From: Gemmatimonadaceae bacterium
Lineage (GTDB): Bacteria > Gemmatimonadota > Gemmatimonadetes > Gemmatimonadales > Gemmatimonadaceae
DNA: 33,745 bases
Direction of reading: 5' to 3'
Assembly (NCBI GenBank): GCA_013697785.1
Contig: JACCWE010000100.1
Coordinates: forward strand, 1 to 33,745
Made by a program: the position numbers and the translations under genes. Of the stretch, positions 25,422 to 33,745 are shown piece after piece. The notes under the pieces are model-generated. The model did no database searches and was not told where the DNA came from. It saw only the letters and a program-made list of their open reading frames with translations. Each line of letters opens with the position of its first letter. Position 1 is the first letter of the stretch.

Positions 25422-27485
25422 TTACTGGCCGAGGCCGCTTGCCGCACGCTCCAGTTGCTCGCCCAGCAGCGCAGGCTCGATGACGGGGAGCGCGCAGACG
25501 TAGCCCCTGCAGACGTACGCGGTAGCATGGCCATCGATGGTTTCGCGGTCGTGCAGGAGTGGCACTCGCTCACGCAACTCTGCGCCGCTTCCGGCGCCGC
25601 TCGCGAGTACCAGCGACGGCAGATAGCGCGACGCCGTCTCGCGGACGAGGGCTTCGAAGTCCTCCGCACCGGCGACCCCTAGCAGCGCAACTTCCGTCGC
25701 GCCGTGGACCGCGAGCTCGGCTGCGCCGAGTGCATGGCCGAAGGCCGTCGGATAGCGCGCGAGCGGCTCCCCGAGTGTCTCGAGCACCCACGTGCCGCGG
25801 CGCCGGTCATCCTCGCTGCCGGTGAGATTGCCGAGCCTGAGCAGCAGCTCCGAGGCGAGCGAATTTCCCGCGGGCACCGCGTTGTCGGTGATTTCGCGCG
25901 GGCGCGCGATCAGCACTTCGGCATCGTGCGCGCTGTCGAAGAAACCGCCGATCGCATCGTCCCAGAACCAGCGCACCATCGATGCGGCGATCGCGCGCGC
26001 GCGCGTGAGCCAGTGTTCATCGAAGGTGAGCTCGTACAGCGACAGTGCCGCGAGCGCAACGGCGGCGTAGTCCTCGAGAAAAGCTGCGCCTTTGGTGACG
26101 CCATCCTTGTGCACGCGCATCACGCGATCTTCGCGCACCATCTCGCGGAAGAGAAATTCTCCGTGATGGATGGCTTCGTTCCGCCACCGTGCGTCTCCGA
26201 AGACGCGAGCCGCCTCGGCGAGTGAACGAACCATGAGCCCGTTCCATGCAGCGAGGATCTTGTCGTCGAGCCCGGGGTGGATCCGCGCCTCGCGCGCATC
26301 GTAAAGCTTCGTGCGCGCGGCAGCGGCGAGCGCCTCCAGCGCGTCGAGCGAGATCCCGCGCTTTGCGGCCACATCGCTCGGCGCGCGTGGCACGTTGAGG
26401 ATGTTCTTTCCCTCGAAGTTTCCCCCGGCGCTCACACCCCACAGCTCGCGCATCACCGCGGCGTTCGGGCCGAGCAACTCATCGAATTCGGCGGCGCTCC
26501 AGACGTAGAACTTTCCCTCGTGCCCCTCGCTGTCCGCGTCGAGTGACGAGTAGAAGCCTCCGGCTGGCGCCGCCATCTCGCGGAGCGCCCAGTCGAACGT
26601 CTCGCGCGTCACCCGCGCGATCTCCGCGTCGCGCGTGACCTGCCAGAGATGTACGCCGAGCCGGGAGAGGAGAGCATTGTCGTAGAGCATCTTCTCGAAG
26701 TGTGGCACGAGCCAGCGCTCATCAACCGAGTAGCGATGGAAGCCGCCGCCCGCCTGGTCGTAAATTCCTCCACGCGCCATCTTGATGAAGGACTCGCGCA
26801 CGACCGTGAGCTCCTGCGATGCACCGCTCCGGCGCCAGTGGCGGAGGAGAAAGTCGAGCGCCATCGTCTGCGGAAATTTCGGAGCGCCCTCGAAGCCGCC
26901 GTTCCGCGCGTCGTAGCGCGCGACGATCCCGCGGGCGGCCGTATCGAGCTGTGCGGGAGTGAGCTCGCCCATGCTGGCCGCCGCCTGCTGCGCACCCGCG
27001 TACAGCTCGCGCACCCGCGCCGCGGTGTCGAGCACATCGCCACGCCGCGTTCGATACGCATCCGCGACGGAGCGGAGCACTCGCACGAACGACGGCATGC
27101 CGTGCCGGTCCGTGGGTGGAAAGTACGTGCCCCCGTGGTACGGCACTCCCTCCGGCGTCAGAAACATCGTCATCGGCCACCCGCCCTGGCCGGTCATCGC
27201 CTGCACCGCGCTCATGTAGATCGCGTCGATGTCGGGGCGCTCCTCGCGATCGACCTTGATGTTCACGTACAGCTCGTTCATCACCGCGGCCGTCGCCGGA
27301 TTCTCGAACGACTCGTGCGCCATCACATGGCACCAGTGACAAGCAGCGTATCCGATGCTCAACAGGATCGGCTTGTCCTCCGCGCGCGCCCGCGCGAGCG
27401 CTGCCTCGCCCCACGGCTGCCAGTCGACGGGGTTGTTTGCGTGCTGCAGAAGGTAGGGGCTGGTCTCGCCGGCCAAACCGTTCAC
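25422..27485 (-). CDS. Thioredoxin-domain protein, YyaL/SPATA20 (DUF255) family
   Basis: A 687-residue cytoplasmic protein, full length for the family. The N-terminal DUF255 thioredoxin-like domain starts with [15 protein letters not shown] and has the CxxC active-site motif CHWC (C49-C52), then [12 protein letters not shown]-like [13 protein letters not shown] and [11 protein letters not shown]. The remainder is an alpha/alpha-barrel resembling N-acylglucosamine 2-epimerase ([44 protein letters not shown]). Function in bacteria is not established, although a redox or sugar-epimerase-like role is often suggested. The start is GTG at 27485 with GGAGA seven bases upstream. It is divergent from the fused glycosyltransferase-peptidase gene, with only 45 bases between them. 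Confidence 0.92.
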   Translation of the reverse strand: MNGLAGETSPYLLQHANNPVDWQPWGEAALARARAEDKPILLSIGYAACHWCHVMAHESFENPATAAVMNELYVNIKVDREERPDIDAIYMSAVQAMTGQGGWPMTMFLTPEGVPYHGGTYFPPTDRHGMPSFVRVLRSVADAYRTRRGDVLDTAARVRELYAGAQQAAASMGELTPAQLDTAARGIVARYDARNGGFEGAPKFPQTMALDFLLRHWRRSGASQELTVVRESFIKMARGGIYDQAGGGFHRYSVDERWLVPHFEKMLYDNALLSRLGVHLWQVTRDAEIARVTRETFDWALREMAAPAGGFYSSLDADSEGHEGKFYVWSAAEFDELLGPNAAVMRELWGVSAGGNFEGKNILNVPRAPSDVAAKRGISLDALEALAAAARTKLYDAREARIHPGLDDKILAAWNGLMVRSLAEAARVFGDARWRNEAIHHGEFLFREMVREDRVMRVHKDGVTKGAAFLEDYAAVALAALSLYELTFDEHWLTRARAIAASMVRWFWDDAIGGFFDSAHDAEVLIARPREITDNAVPAGNSLASELLLRLGNLTGSEDDRRRGTWVLETLGEPLARYPTAFGHALGAAELAVHGATEVALLGVAGAEDFEALVRETASRYLPSLVLASGAGSGAELRERVPLLHDRETIDGHATAYVCRGYVCALPVIEPALLGEQLERAASGLGQ

Positions 27486-27530
27486 TGATGCATCTCCGCT
27501 GAAGCGTGTGATGGGGAGCCGAAAGCTACC

Positions 27531-30500
27531 ATGACCTCTCAGCCCTTATCGTTCGTGACTATGCGAGCGATCGAAATCGGAGTTATGGCATCCGACGAGC
27601 GGGCGCGGCGCGGCGCGTGGCTGGTGCTCGCCGCTGCGATCATCGTCCGCCTCATCGCGGCGGCGCTCGTGCCGCTCGCGCCGGACGAGACGTATTACTG
27701 GGAGTGGTCGCGCCATCTCACAGCCGGATATCTCGACCATCCGCCGCTCGTCGCCTTCGTCATCCGCTTTGGCACGATGCTCCTCGGCGCGTCCACACTC
27801 GGCGTCCGACTCGGCAGCGTGCTCGCGGGCGCCCTCGCGTCGGTTGCGCTCGTGCGCATCGCGGGCGCGATCGGCGGCGATCGCGCGAGGCTCCGCGCGG
27901 CCACGATCATCGCATGCATGCCGCTCGCGCAGATCGGCCTCGGCCTCGCTACGCCCGACTCGGCGCTGCTTTTGTGCTGGGGGCTCGCGCTCGTCGCGCT
28001 CGCCGCAGTGGCGCGAGCGAGAACCGAAGAGCGGGCTGCGACGTATGCGTGGATGCTTTTCGGCGTCGCGCTCGGCGCGGCACTCGAAGCGAAGTACACA
28101 GCACTGCTCCTCGCACTTGGCGTCGTCGTTGCGCTCGTCACTCGGCGCGAGCTCCGCTGCGAGCTTCGCACGGCTGGCCCGTATCTCGCCGCCCTCATAG
28201 CGCTCGCGCTTTTCGCTCCGAATTTGATCTGGAACGCACAGCACGGCTGGGCGTCGTTCGCCTTTCAGCTCGCGCACGGGCTTTCGGCGCGCCGTGGCTC
28301 GCCGCTCGCCCACGAGTTGCAACTGATAGGCGGTCAGATCGCGCTGGTCTCCCCGCTTCTACTCGCGGTGCTGGCTATACCCGTCGTCCATGCGATCCGA
28401 GTGCGCGACGACGCTCTCCGAACGAGCTTTGCGATCATTGCCGCCCTCACATGGATCACCTTCGTGGCCAGCGCTCTTAGGAGCGCCGCGGAGCCGAATT
28501 GGCAGGCGCCGGCGTATCTCTCAGCGATCGTGCTTGCGGCAGCGTACGACGGCGGCGCGCGCTGGCGACACGCGTTGCGCTCCGGATGCGGAATCGGCGC
28601 CGCGATGACGGCGTTGATCTACGCTCACGCTGTCACTCCCTTTGCCCCTGTGAACATCGCGCTCGATCCCACGATGGCAGGCTACGGGTGGGATGATCTC
28701 GCGGCGCACGTGGACTCCGCGCGACACGCTCGCATCGCTGCGGACGGCGCGACGTGGGTGGCGGGGGAGCGCTACCAGGAGGCATCGGAGCTCGCGTTCT
28801 ACCTCCCTGATCATCCTGCGACCTTCACCATCGATGTACGTGCGCGCCGCAATCAGTACGACCTCTGGCCCCTCCTCCCCGCCCGCGCGAAAAAGGGCGA
28901 CCGCCTCGTGCTGGTACTCGGCCTCTACACGCTTGCGGAAAACGACCCGGTAATCGCAGCGCTAAAACCGCACTTCGGCAGCGTGACCCTCCGCGAAGTA
29001 ATCCCCCTTCGCCGCGGCAATAATACTCGCGCGTGGCGCCGCATATGGGTACTCGATAGCTGGCGCGGCAGCTGGCCCGGAGCCGAGCTCGCCCATTCGC
29101 TGGCGGTGGAACCCAAGCAGTCGGTTAGTCCTCGATTGCGGGCGCGGGAGCCTGTCACGCGACTCATCGATGCTTGCGATGCCAGCGCGCCCGTCGCGAA
29201 CTTCATTGCCTCGACCAGTACCGACTCCCATTCCCTCGGACACCGCATGCCGGCCACTCTCGCCAGCGATCTCGCGCGCTACCTCGACGACAACGACCGT
29301 CGCTTTCACGACGAGCTGTTCGACTTTCTGCGCATACCGAGTGTGAGCGCACGCCCCGAGTTCGATGGCGACATGCAGCGCGCGGCGGAGTGGGTGTCCG
29401 CCAACATGCGAGCAGCCGGACTCGACACCGAGATCATGCCCACCGGCGGTCATCCCGTAGTGCTCGGCGAGTGGCGGAAAGCGCCTGCGGGCGCGCCGAC
29501 CGTTCTCATTTACGGCCACTATGATGTTCAGCCCGCCGAGCCGCTCGATCTCTGGACTACTCCGCCATTCGAGCCCACGATCCGCGATGGCCGTATCTAC
29601 GCGCGCGGTTCCGTCGACGACAAGGGACAGCTCTTCGCGCATATGAAGGCGCTCGAAGCGCACCTCCAGACGCGCGGCAAGCTGCCGCTCAACGTCGTGG
29701 TCCTCGCGGAGGGTGAAGAAGAAGTCGGCAGCGACAATCTCGAGGCATACGTGAACGCCCAGGCCAAGCGCCTCGCGTGCGATTACGTCGTCATCTCGGA
29801 TTCGTCGATGTTCGCGCCGGGGCTACCCTCGATTCTGTCATCGCTGCGCGGACTCGCGTACTTCCAGATCGATCTCGAAGGTCCCACCAGCGACCTGCAC
29901 TCCGGGAGCTACGGCGGCGCGGTCGTGAACCCCGCGATGGCGCTCGCGCGCATTCTCGCGACCTTCTTCGACGCCGACGGCCGCATCGCGATCCCCGGCT
30001 TCTACGATAAGGTGCGCGAATGGGATCCGAAGCTTCGCGCCGAGCTTGCGGCACTCCCGTTCGACGCGAAGAGTTTCCAAAAGGATGTCGGCGCGCCCGC
30101 ACTCGGCGGCGAGAAGGGCTACACGATCCTCGAGCAGCTCTGGTCGCGGCCGACGTGCGAAGTGAATGGACTTCTCAGCGGATACACGGCCGAGGGATCG
30201 AAGACCGTGCTTCCATCGAAGGCGATGGCGAAGGTCAGCTGCCGTCTCGTCGCCGATCAGTCGCCGTCCGAGATCGAGAAGCTGATGCGCGCGCACATTG
30301 CGAAGGTCGCGCCGGCCGGCGTGAAGGTGGAGATCCGGATGCTGCACGGTGGCCAGCCGTGGAGTGCCGAGCTCGAAGGGCCGCTGTACGACGCCGCCAA
30401 GCGCGCGCTCAACGCGGCGTTCGGGCGTGATCCCGTCATCATCGGCGAAGGGGGCTCGATTCCCGTCGTCAGTGACCTGCAACGCGTCCTTGGCGCGCCC

Positions 30501-30641
30501 GTGCTGCTCGTGGGCTTCGGACTCCCCGGCGAGAACGCACACGCGCCCGACGAGTGGCTCCTCGACGAGAATTTCACGAAAGGGATGCGCGCGATGGCGT
30601 CGCTGTGGGACGAGATCGCGGCGGGCGTCAGCAAGCGCTGA
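27531..30641 (+). CDS. Fused reading frame: GT39-type membrane glycosyltransferase + M20 family dipeptidase
   Basis: One uninterrupted frame of 1036 codons with two complete, unrelated proteins. Residues 1 to ~520 are a GT-C membrane glycosyltransferase: [15 protein letters not shown] (D52/E53), [21 protein letters not shown] and [13 protein letters not shown] are typical of the PMT_2/ArnT-like family. Residues 573-1036 match a full-length M20 metallodipeptidase (464 residues from ATG 29247): IYGHYDVQP (metal ligand H663), [10 protein letters not shown] (D696), [10 protein letters not shown] (catalytic Glu), ISDSSMF and a C-terminal NAHAPDEWL. The ~50-residue linker is Ser/Thr/Arg-rich, low in GC at third positions and unlike either family. 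Either this is a true fusion, or the glycosyltransferase stop was lost. No ribosome site is seen before ATG 29247. The start could also be ATG 27585. Confidence 0.85.
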   Translation: MTSQPLSFVTMRAIEIGVMASDERARRGAWLVLAAAIIVRLIAAALVPLAPDETYYWEWSRHLTAGYLDHPPLVAFVIRFGTMLLGASTLGVRLGSVLAGALASVALVRIAGAIGGDRARLRAATIIACMPLAQIGLGLATPDSALLLCWGLALVALAAVARARTEERAATYAWMLFGVALGAALEAKYTALLLALGVVVALVTRRELRCELRTAGPYLAALIALALFAPNLIWNAQHGWASFAFQLAHGLSARRGSPLAHELQLIGGQIALVSPLLLAVLAIPVVHAIRVRDDALRTSFAIIAALTWITFVASALRSAAEPNWQAPAYLSAIVLAAAYDGGARWRHALRSGCGIGAAMTALIYAHAVTPFAPVNIALDPTMAGYGWDDLAAHVDSARHARIAADGATWVAGERYQEASELAFYLPDHPATFTIDVRARRNQYDLWPLLPARAKKGDRLVLVLGLYTLAENDPVIAALKPHFGSVTLREVIPLRRGNNTRAWRRIWVLDSWRGSWPGAELAHSLAVEPKQSVSPRLRAREPVTRLIDACDASAPVANFIASTSTDSHSLGHRMPATLASDLARYLDDNDRRFHDELFDFLRIPSVSARPEFDGDMQRAAEWVSANMRAAGLDTEIMPTGGHPVVLGEWRKAPAGAPTVLIYGHYDVQPAEPLDLWTTPPFEPTIRDGRIYARGSVDDKGQLFAHMKALEAHLQTRGKLPLNVVVLAEGEEEVGSDNLEAYVNAQAKRLACDYVVISDSSMFAPGLPSILSSLRGLAYFQIDLEGPTSDLHSGSYGGAVVNPAMALARILATFFDADGRIAIPGFYDKVREWDPKLRAELAALPFDAKSFQKDVGAPALGGEKGYTILEQLWSRPTCEVNGLLSGYTAEGSKTVLPSKAMAKVSCRLVADQSPSEIEKLMRAHIAKVAPAGVKVEIRMLHGGQPWSAELEGPLYDAAKRALNAAFGRDPVIIGEGGSIPVVSDLQRVLGAPVLLVGFGLPGENAHAPDEWLLDENFTKGMRAMASLWDEIAAGVSKR

Positions 30642-30647
30642 CGCCCG
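30622..30647. terminator. Possible terminator hairpin between convergent genes
   Basis: An 11-base-pair perfect inverted repeat, CGGGCGTCAGC (30622-30632), loop AAGC, GCTGACGCCCG (30637-30647), overlaps the stop codon of the peptidase part (30639-30641) and ends three bases before the stop of the opposite TamB-family gene. It has a tetraloop and a strong GC stem but no T run on either side, so termination is only suggested. Confidence 0.4.
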
Positions 30648-30650
30648 GGA

Positions 30651-33600
30651 TCAGAATTTCCACTCGCGGATGAAGAAGGCGCCGAAGGTCACTTCGGAGC
30701 GGATCTGCTGGTCCGTCGCGAGCGTCGGCTGGTTCACGAGATAGCGCGAGTCGACGCTCGCCTCGATGCGATATCCCTTCGAGAGCCGACGCTGCACGAC
30801 GAAGCCCGGCGCGGCGCCCGACGTGCGAATCTGCGTCGCGACGTACGTCTGTCGGTCGACGTACTTGCCGGCTTCGACCTGCGTGCCAGCGAGAATTGTC
30901 TTCAGGCCGCTGCCGAAGCTCTGGTCAGGAACGTCAGCGGGAGTGATCGTGAAGACATCGGCGCCGAGTGACCGCGCCGCCGTTGCCGCGAACTGGCGCG
31001 TCATGACTCCGAGAGCGGTCGCCGTGAGTTGGCGCGTCGCGAGCGCCGCTGCACTGCCGACGAGGCCGCCGCTCGCGGATCCACCACCCGAGTTCGATCC
31101 GCCCGCCGAGCTGACGAGCGATGTCGACGACTGACCGAACGCGAGGTAGCTCAGCAGATCCGATTGCGAGAGCGGGGGCTGGGCATCGCTCGAAAGCAGA
31201 ATCACCGGCTTCCGAACCGTGCCGTTGATCGCGATGTTGATGTTGAGCGCCGGACGTCCCGCGGGCTGAATCGTGTACTGTGCGCCGAGCTGCAGCAGCG
31301 GGTTGATGTCCGTGCCGCCGGTGAAGATCGCCGACCCGCGCGAGAGCACGAAGCGGCGCCCGAGGAAGGCATACTCGCCGCGCTCGGTATTCACGACGCC
31401 ATCGAGCGATACGCCTTCGTCGTCGCGGCTCTTCAGGATCGTGAGCGCGCCCTGGCTGTAGAACTCGACGTTCGCGTCTGGCGACCGCGCCCACGTATCG
31501 CGCGCGATGCTCAGCTTCACATCGATCGTCATGTTCTCCATCATCGGCGACTCGTTGTTCACGACCTTCTGCATCGCCACATCCGACGTGTCGATCACGC
31601 TGATCACGGCGGGATCGTCGCTGCTCACCTGGCGCGGGCCGCCGCCGGTCGGGATGTAGATAGTACCGTGAACGATGCGCGCCCTTCCGGTTACCGCGAC
31701 GCCATTCATCGGTCCCTTCATCGCAATGTTCGCATTCGCGTGCAGCTCGCCGATGTCGTTGTTCAACACGGTCGCATCGGTCGCGGCGAACTTGAGGTCG
31801 AACACGGGATTGGCGGCATCCGCGATTCCGACCTTGCCCGAAAGATTCAGCGACCCTTCGCCCGACTTCCCACCGATCGAGTCGATGACGATCTGCGTGC
31901 CCGTCATGTGAACGAGGCCGCCGATGTTGCTCATGTCGACACCGAGCGGCTCGAGCTTGAATGTCGCGAAGTCGAGACCGAGCTGTCCGAGCACCAGCGG
32001 ATGCGTGCCGGTGCCGCGCGCCGCAACCGCGCCGATCACGCGCCCGTGCACGTTGGAGACGATGTCCGTGAAGCGGGGGAGGGCATCGAGCGGGAGCGAG
32101 TCCGCTACGAAATCCGCCTTGAGCGGACGGTCGAGTACGCGCGGCCCCACCACCCCCGCGAGCGCGAGGTTGATCGGCGCATCGACATCGAGTCGCGCGA
32201 GCGGCGCTCCACCATCGCGCATGAGGTCACCGTGCGCGACGAGCTTCTCATTCGCATACCGCAGCCCGACGCGGACGTCGGGGAGAGGCGCGCCGCGGAA
32301 TGACGTGCCCGTCACGCTGAACGCTCCGCGAATCTCGGGCGCGCGCTGCGTACCGCCGAGCTTCGCCTTGAAATCAATGTTTCCCGTTGCCGACAGATCG
32401 CTCTCTGCTAGTCCGACGAGATTCGCGACCTCGAGCCCGCTCACCTCGACCAGCATGTTGATCGGGCCATTCACGGGAAGATCGCCATTCGCGTAGATGC
32501 GGCCGTCGCTTCCCTCGCGCAGATCGAGATTGCGCACGCGAATGCCGTACTTGCCCCATTGCACGGAGCCTGGCTTCGCCGATACCCAGTTCGCTGTATC
32601 GAGTTGCAGCGCAAGGGTGCGCCACTTCACCTGGCTGCTGTCGAGGCTCAGGAGAAATTCCGCGCCCGCGCGATACACGTATCCGGAATCCTGAAAGACC
32701 GCGAGCTCCACCGCTCCCGATGGCTTCGCATACGTCGCCTGAATCGTCGCCGAGTCGAGTGCGAATCCGCTCACCGACACGGAATCGAAGGAGCCGCCGA
32801 CAATGAACTTCATCTGCGGCGTGCCGCCGTTCGTCACCGCGTACTCGATGCGCGCCTTGTTGAGACCATTCCCGCGTGCGATCAAATGCTCGGCCAACAG
32901 CTGCCCGCGCACGGTGAAGTCGCTCATCGTGCCGCGCACGATCCCCGCGGTGCGCAGCGCGCCATCAACGGAGTCCCTGCGCAGTGCGCGCAGCGAGTCG
33001 AGCACGATCTGCGGCTGCGGCTTCCCCGTCGCACGCTCGGCGACCTCGTTGCGGTTCGCCTGGCGCGCAGAGTCTGCCTTTGCACGCGCGATCGCCGCCG
33101 CGAGAATTGCCGGCCGCGGGCGCACCACGCCGCTGTCGGGGTTCGCGATGAAGCGGCGCAGCGCCGCAAGCGTGTCGACCGAGACGATGTAGCGCAAATC
33201 TCCCGTGCGCCCAGGTGCGGTGCCGATCTTCCCGTCAACGAACAGCTGGGCGAACGGCGTATGGATCGTGACTGAATCCATCGTCGCGATGCCATCAGCG
33301 ACGGCAATCCTGATGTTCGCCGAGTCGACGGCGAGGCTGTCGACGGCGGAGTGGAGCACGTTGGCCGCGAACGCCGCACGCATCGTCTTCGGATCGAAGC
33401 CGCGACCCTTCATCATCGCGGAGGCGGTGAGCGAGGTGACCGGCCCACGCGAGGCGAGACTTCGCAGATTAAAGAGCCTGAGATGCGTCTCGAGATCGTA
33501 CCCCTTCTCCTTGCTCTCGAGATCGAGCGTGCCATTCGTCGCGAGCTCGCCGCCGTCAGGCAGGTGCAAGTCTGCAACGAGATCCATCGCGTGCATCGAG

Positions 33601-33745
33601 CCGCCAACGTGCACGGTGCCTGTGGCCGTGCCGCGGAGCCCGAGCGCCGGCGCGAACTTTCCCGCGGTGATCAGCGAGATCGGATCGAAGCGCATGTCCA
33701 CCGTCACGCCGTCCTTGCCGCCGCGCACCACCTCTCCGTTCGCGA
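30651..33745 (-). CDS. TamB-family (DUF490) translocation/assembly module protein, C-terminal part
   Basis: The frame is open to the window end, so the N-terminus lies beyond 33745; about 1031 codons are visible. TamB-type proteins are long beta-helical or groove-like proteins that span the periplasm from an inner-membrane anchor. They work with the BamA-family protein TamA and in lipid transport to the outer membrane. The visible part has many repeating beta strands with alternating hydrophobic residues, and the conserved C-terminal DUF490 domain: GEYAFLGRRFVLSRGSAIF, TGGTDINPLLQLGAQY, INGTVRKPVILLSSD and PLSQSDLLSYLAFGQ. The last residues, FIREWKF, resemble the C-terminal aromatic signal of outer-membrane-associated proteins. 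A Ser/Gly-rich insert follows the YLAFGQ motif. The GTG at 33731 is internal, not the start. Confidence 0.88.
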   Translation of the reverse strand, partial: ANGEVVRGGKDGVTVDMRFDPISLITAGKFAPALGLRGTATGTVHVGGSMHAMDLVADLHLPDGGELATNGTLDLESKEKGYDLETHLRLFNLRSLASRGPVTSLTASAMMKGRGFDPKTMRAAFAANVLHSAVDSLAVDSANIRIAVADGIATMDSVTIHTPFAQLFVDGKIGTAPGRTGDLRYIVSVDTLAALRRFIANPDSGVVRPRPAILAAAIARAKADSARQANRNEVAERATGKPQPQIVLDSLRALRRDSVDGALRTAGIVRGTMSDFTVRGQLLAEHLIARGNGLNKARIEYAVTNGGTPQMKFIVGGSFDSVSVSGFALDSATIQATYAKPSGAVELAVFQDSGYVYRAGAEFLLSLDSSQVKWRTLALQLDTANWVSAKPGSVQWGKYGIRVRNLDLREGSDGRIYANGDLPVNGPINMLVEVSGLEVANLVGLAESDLSATGNIDFKAKLGGTQRAPEIRGAFSVTGTSFRGAPLPDVRVGLRYANEKLVAHGDLMRDGGAPLARLDVDAPINLALAGVVGPRVLDRPLKADFVADSLPLDALPRFTDIVSNVHGRVIGAVAARGTGTHPLVLGQLGLDFATFKLEPLGVDMSNIGGLVHMTGTQIVIDSIGGKSGEGSLNLSGKVGIADAANPVFDLKFAATDATVLNNDIGELHANANIAMKGPMNGVAVTGRARIVHGTIYIPTGGGPRQVSSDDPAVISVIDTSDVAMQKVVNNESPMMENMTIDVKLSIARDTWARSPDANVEFYSQGALTILKSRDDEGVSLDGVVNTERGEYAFLGRRFVLSRGSAIFTGGTDINPLLQLGAQYTIQPAGRPALNINIAINGTVRKPVILLSSDAQPPLSQSDLLSYLAFGQSSTSLVSSAGGSNSGGGSASGGLVGSAAALATRQLTATALGVMTRQFAATAARSLGADVFTITPADVPDQSFGSGLKTILAGTQVEAGKYVDRQTYVATQIRTSGAAPGFVVQRRLSKGYRIEASVDSRYLVNQPTLATDQQIRSEVTFGAFFIREWKF

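Noticed and set aside
1-33745. High density of CGATCG and GCGATC palindromes, considered as a possible HIP1-like or methylation-linked repeat
   Set aside because: They are spread through coding sequence in frames that give common Asp, Ile, Ala and Arg codons. GC-rich codon choice explains them without a special element, although a count against a shuffled-codon model was not possible here.
1-33745. Search for tRNA, rRNA, riboswitch, CRISPR, transposase, phage or toxin-antitoxin genes
   Set aside because: None could be supported. The gaps are short, and all genes read as transport, respiration, envelope or lipid/sugar functions.

Overview
The window looks like chromosomal DNA of a high-GC, diderm, respiring bacterium, most likely a member of Gemmatimonadota. 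This is inferred from gene style: a PIG-L deacetylase with long C-terminal extra domains, a Ser/Thr kinase with a transmembrane helix and TPR-like tail, a TamB-family protein, and very GC-rich third codon positions. No rRNA, tRNA, CRISPR array, insertion sequence or prophage gene was seen. Coding density is very high, and no stretch above 300 bases lacks a gene.

Positions 2-7142 (+) hold a six-gene run in which every stop overlaps the next start: the C-terminal part of a PIG-L-type deacetylase, a lipoprotein solute-binding protein, an ABC ATPase, a fused two-domain permease (an Fbp/Afu-type ABC importer, Fe3+ or a similar small anion), a type II NADH dehydrogenase and a DUF1579 protein. Positions 7213-18963 (-) hold ten genes that read as one long transcription unit. 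It begins with a complete BMP-NupO-NupP-NupQ nucleoside-type importer. It continues with an MFS exporter, a zinc-ribbon methyltransferase, a membrane desaturase, a polyprenyl-phosphate-type GT2, a second methyltransferase and a GT39-like membrane glycosyltransferase. The last five genes could form a membrane lipid or lipid-linked sugar pathway.

Divergent from that unit is cydAB (19058-21420, +), a short-Q-loop (CIO-like) cytochrome bd quinol oxidase. With NDH-2 it gives the cell a non-proton-pumping NADH-to-quinol-to-oxygen route. Next come a membrane Ser/Thr kinase (21504-24410, -), a divergent small WxxGxW-repeat lipoprotein (24552-24869, +), a strong bidirectional hairpin, a DUF4440/NTF2-like protein (-) and a YyaL-type thioredoxin-domain protein (-).

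The right end has the oddest gene: one uninterrupted 1036-codon reading frame (27531-30641, +) that joins a GT39-type membrane glycosyltransferase to a full-length M20 dipeptidase through a linker that resembles translated intergenic DNA. It converges on the C-terminal 1031 codons of a TamB-family protein that runs off the window end.

I see no clearly recognisable new defence or mobile system. The best candidates for something undescribed are the glycosyltransferase-peptidase fusion and the desaturase/methyltransferase/glycosyltransferase cassette behind the nucleoside importer.
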